A stretch of DNA of 64,000 nt from JBIYSM02 sp044759095 (GTDB lineage: Bacteria > Bacillota > Bacilli > Brevibacillales > Brevibacillaceae), in contig NZ_JBIYSM020000002.1 in the NCBI RefSeq assembly GCF_044759095.2, positions 62,001 through 126,000 on the forward strand, written 5' to 3'. Numbering within the stretch: the first letter of the stretch is position 1; every line of letters starts with the position of its first letter. The notes beneath the pieces are model-generated. The model saw nothing but the letters and a program-made list of their open reading frames with translations. It ran no database searches and was not told where the DNA came from. A program made the position numbers and the translations under genes. Below are positions 61,758 through 64,000 of the stretch, piece by piece.

Positions 61758-61785
61758 CCCTCTGTCGTGTTCATTCGGCAGAGGG
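61758..61785 (+). terminator. Possible terminator after the 44-aa ORF
   Basis: CCCTCTG (61758-61764) and CAGAGGG (61779-61785) form a 7-bp stem with a 14-nt loop, followed by TCTTCGCCTCTTCC, which is only pyrimidine-rich. A weak candidate. Confidence 0.35.
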
Positions 61786-61949
61786 TCTTCGCCTCTTCCA
61801 GAAATTCATGTTGATGATAGTCATTTCTCCCCAGTCATTCTTTGACAAACTGTGGTATTTTGAACGTGGCGGATGAAAAATGGAAACATGTTGTCCATGG
61901 GAAGACAAATAGAGACAGAAGCGTTTCATTACATAAAAGAGGGAGAGCC

Positions 61950-63125
61950 ATGTATCGAACGAGAACGGATCGAATAAAAGCCGAACGCAAGCAAAAACGA
62001 CGCAGACAAAGCTGGTTGATGGTGCTAACGGGAACCTTGCTGGGTGTATTTCTTCTGATTGCCGCCTATCTGAATCTCCCTGCAAATCCTCCTAACGAGA
62101 TTTCTCAACCGGGCGAAACGGATCACCCTCCTCAACCGATTGAAAACGGAGCCCTGCCAGGCAGCGAGACGCAAGCCGGCAGCGTGGAGCCGCAAGTCAA
62201 TCTGACGTTTGTCGGAGATGTGATGATGTCAGGCAATGTAGAAACCATGCTGAAAGAAAACGGGTACGATTACCCGTATGCGCATGTGAGCTCGATCTTT
62301 CAGCGCGATGATTATACGATTGCCAATCTGGAAACACCAGTGACGAAAATCGGTACGCCGGCGAATAAAGAGTACGTGTATAAATCGCCTCCGGAGGCAG
62401 TCCCTCCGCTAAAAGCAAGCGGTGTCGATCTTGTGAATCTGGCAAACAACCATTCGATGGACCAAGGTGTGGATGGTCTGCTTGACACGTTTAAGGTACT
62501 GGATGCGAACGATGTGAAATACGTCGGTGCAGGTACCGACGCAAACCGAGCGTACGAACCAGTCCTGGTTGAGCGGAACGGCATCAAGCTGGCTTTCCTT
62601 GGATTCAGCAGGGTTGTCCCTGAAGTGAGCTGGTATGCCGGCAAAAACAAGCCGGGCCTCGCCGTTTCCTACGACCCGACACGGGCGATCGAAGCCATTC
62701 GAAGAGCAAAAGAGAAGGCAGACCTCGTTATTGTCATAGCGCATTGGGGCAAGGAGAAGGAGGATTATCCCGTTGACCACCAGAGGGATCTGGCCCGCCG
62801 GTACATTGATGCAGGCGCCGACCTGATCATCGGCGGACACCCGCATGTGCTGCAAGGATTCGAATGGTACAAAAACAAGTGGATCGCGTACAGCCTGGGC
62901 AACTTCATTTTCACCCGTTCCAGCTATGCAAAAACTTGGGAAACCATGGTGCTGCAGGCAACGTGCACCAAACAAAGCTGTGATTTGAAAATGCTCCCGT
63001 ACCGTGCGGAGCTGGGGAGATCGGTACCGATGAACGAAGAGGACGGCAGAAAGCTGCTGGAGCGCGTAGAAGCAATCTCGACGAACGTGCGCATCGAGTC
63101 GGATGGAACGGTAAAAAAACCTTGA
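61950..63125 (+). CDS. CapA family metallophosphoesterase-like membrane protein
   Basis: A 391-residue CapA/PgsA-like protein. It has a basic N-terminal cytoplasmic segment, one transmembrane segment (about 22-42), a Pro-rich spacer and the CapA domain with metal-site-like motifs FVGDVMMSG, VNLANNHSMDQG and LIIGGHPHVLQG, then YSLGNFIFTRS. Family members take part in poly-gamma-glutamate capsule synthesis, but no capB/capC neighbour is in view, so the role is uncertain. The frame is open 36 codons upstream; ATG at 61950 has GGGAGAG five bases before it and starts the basic-TM region. First long gene on the plus strand. Confidence 0.88.
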   Translation: MYRTRTDRIKAERKQKRRRQSWLMVLTGTLLGVFLLIAAYLNLPANPPNEISQPGETDHPPQPIENGALPGSETQAGSVEPQVNLTFVGDVMMSGNVETMLKENGYDYPYAHVSSIFQRDDYTIANLETPVTKIGTPANKEYVYKSPPEAVPPLKASGVDLVNLANNHSMDQGVDGLLDTFKVLDANDVKYVGAGTDANRAYEPVLVERNGIKLAFLGFSRVVPEVSWYAGKNKPGLAVSYDPTRAIEAIRRAKEKADLVIVIAHWGKEKEDYPVDHQRDLARRYIDAGADLIIGGHPHVLQGFEWYKNKWIAYSLGNFIFTRSSYAKTWETMVLQATCTKQSCDLKMLPYRAELGRSVPMNEEDGRKLLERVEAISTNVRIESDGTVKKP

Positions 63126-63176
63126 AATAACGGTTCGGGGTGTAGATAGAACGAAGATAGGACCCTTCGCATGGCT

Positions 63177-63370
63177 TCACCCCACCACTCCCCGATCCAA
63201 CGCCCGGTAACGGATCGCCTCCGCTACATGAGAAGCCTCGATGCGTTCGGACTGCTCCAGATCGGCGATGGTGGGGGCTCCTTTCATGATACGGTCGTAG
63301 GCTTGGGAGCTAAGACCCAACGTCGCTGACGATAGCGTTCCAGCTGAATCTCCCGTTCTCGAAGATTTCT
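63177..63370 (-). pseudogene. comM: comM (yifB) remnant
   Basis: On the minus strand the frame ending at TGA 63177 reads LGLSSQAYDRIMKG, PTIADLEQSERIEAS and HVAEAIRYRALDRG, the C-terminus of the Mg-chelatase-like competence protein ComM/YifB. Just upstream (63370-63327), in another frame, REREIQLERYRQR matches a segment that lies about 40 residues earlier in the intact protein. The residues between are missing, so this is a decayed, internally deleted fragment with no start. Intact comM is normally next to dprA in relatives. Confidence 0.75.
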
Positions 63371-63681
63371 TCGTTTTACATATTCTTTGCTTCGCTAAAA
63401 AACCTTTTTCGCAAGTTACCTATCCTGTCTTCCAAACAATCATGGCCGTTATCTGCCCATCCCCCTACAGCTCCGCGATTGTCACGGTGTATACCCGATC
63501 CGATAGCCGTACGTCGTCGCAGATAGACGAAGATTGTGGACGATTTCAAAAAAACGCGAAACCTTGCGAGAATCGCAGGATTTTAGAGAAAAGTGAACCT
63601 ACATAGAGGGAGGATGGTTGAGTATGAATAGATAAAACGTATATTAGTGATTAAAATAATAGAGACTGTGGAGTGATTTTT
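63371..63681. other. Intergenic stretch with no recognised gene
   Basis: About 300 bp between the comM remnant and the acetyltransferase gene. It holds AGATAGACGAAGAT (63521-63534), a near copy of AGATAGAACGAAGAT at 63144-63158 on the other side of the comM remnant. A GGGAGGATGG near 63610 precedes only a five-codon frame. Base composition becomes AT-rich toward the end. Nothing else is supported. Confidence 0.5.
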
Positions 63682-64000
63682 TTGGATATGAAACTAGATG
63701 ATTTAACTGGATCTGAAGTGGCGGCATTAATCGGGGAACATCTTCAGAGTATGGCACTTCATTCCCCGCCAGAAAGTAGACATGCCCTAAATCTTGAGGG
63801 ATTGAAAAGTCCAGAAATTACATTCTGGAGTGCATGGGAACAAGATGAATTAGTTGGTTGCGGGGCACTTAAGGAACTTGATGGTCAACATGGAGAGATA
63901 AAATCAATGCGAACTTCTTCATCACATCTAAGAAAGGGTGTAGCGAAGCGAATCCTTGAACACATCATTGAAGAAGCCAAGCGACGTGGCTATCAGCGGC
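63682..64000 (+). CDS. GNAT family N-acetyltransferase (3' end outside window)
   Basis: TTG at 63682 with GGAGTG eight bases upstream opens a frame that stays open to the window end: MKLDDLTGSEVAALIGEH, WSAWEQDELVGCGALKELDG, GEIKSMRTSSSHLRKGVAKRILE, cited by SMRTSSSHLRKGVAKRIL. The GNAT acetyl-CoA-binding motif (RKGVAKRIL) is present. Of similar GNATs, small-substrate acetyltransferases of YjgM/PsiE type are the closest by feel. The coding is clearly more AT-rich than its neighbours, which suggests recent acquisition. Confidence 0.8.
   Translation, partial: MDMKLDDLTGSEVAALIGEHLQSMALHSPPESRHALNLEGLKSPEITFWSAWEQDELVGCGALKELDGQHGEIKSMRTSSSHLRKGVAKRILEHIIEEAKRRGYQR

Noticed and set aside
61842..61949. 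Extended N-terminus for the CapA protein
   Set aside because: The extra 36 codons lack an RBS and conserved character; the ATG at 61950 fits the basic-TM layout better.
63137..63183. Terminator of capA
   Set aside because: GGGGTG/CACCCC with an inner CGAAG/CTTCG can fold, but there is no T-run and the 3' arm lies inside the comM remnant.
1..64000. CRISPR arrays, tRNA or rRNA genes, prophage
   Set aside because: No regularly spaced repeats, no cloverleaf-like sequences and no phage structural genes were seen on reading. A tRNAscan or CRISPR finder would be decisive.

Overview
The window looks like a chromosomal segment from a Brevibacillus-like member of the Paenibacillaceae (Firmicutes, moderate GC). 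The basis is gene order and family type: a Gram-positive PolC, ClpQ/ClpY followed by CodY, and one large flagellar/chemotaxis (fla/che) operon of Bacillus type with FliY, CheC, CheD and SigD, running into rpsB-tsf-pyrH-frr-uppS-cdsA-dxr-rseP-ispG-proS-polC and rimP-nusA-rnpM-ylxQ. Genus is inferred from memory of gene order, not from a database search. Almost every gene up to about 61.4 kb is on the minus strand, so transcription runs from high to low coordinates.

Read in transcription order (right to left): 61.4-58.4 kb is a small accessory block (YbjQ family, SCP2 domain, truncated SDR, AlbA_2/Schlafen-like protein, lipoprotein). 58.2-47.6 kb is housekeeping: sucCD, dprA, topA, trmFO, xerC, hslV, hslU, codY. 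47.57-47.0 kb is a 580-bp intergenic region with the codY terminator, a nested GC-rich inverted-repeat element and an AT-rich region with palindromes upstream of the fla/che operon. 47.0-17.0 kb is the fla/che operon: flgB, flgC, fliE-J, ylxF, fliK, a flagellar operon protein, flgE, flbD, fliL, fliM, fliY, cheY, fliO, fliP, broken fliQ and fliR, flhB, flhA, flhF, flhG, cheB, cheA, cheW, cheC, cheD, a membrane protein, sigD, a FapA family gene, and three small genes (one SwrB-like, one MltG-like). 16.8-0 kb is translation, lipid/isoprenoid and replication genes. On the plus strand, 61.6-64.0 kb carries a small unknown ORF, a CapA-family protein and the start of a GNAT acetyltransferase, around a decayed comM/yifB remnant.

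The main surprise is in the flagellar export gate. fliQ starts normally with a strong RBS, but after about 23 codons the sequence jumps, out of frame, into the middle of fliR. Roughly 0.4-0.5 kb is missing, so both genes appear non-functional. flgD (hook cap) is also absent from its usual place after fliK. If these are real and not assembly errors, this strain carries an almost complete but probably non-functional flagellar operon.

Regulatory structure includes sigma-A-type promoters before rimP, rpsB and topA, a leader hairpin before rimP that may be a NusA-dependent attenuator, a terminator-like hairpin between rpsB and tsf, three stacked hairpins between tsf and pyrH, and a short dispersed intergenic repeat seen at 12.7 kb and 30.2 kb. 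No tRNA, rRNA, CRISPR array, intact insertion sequence or prophage was seen.
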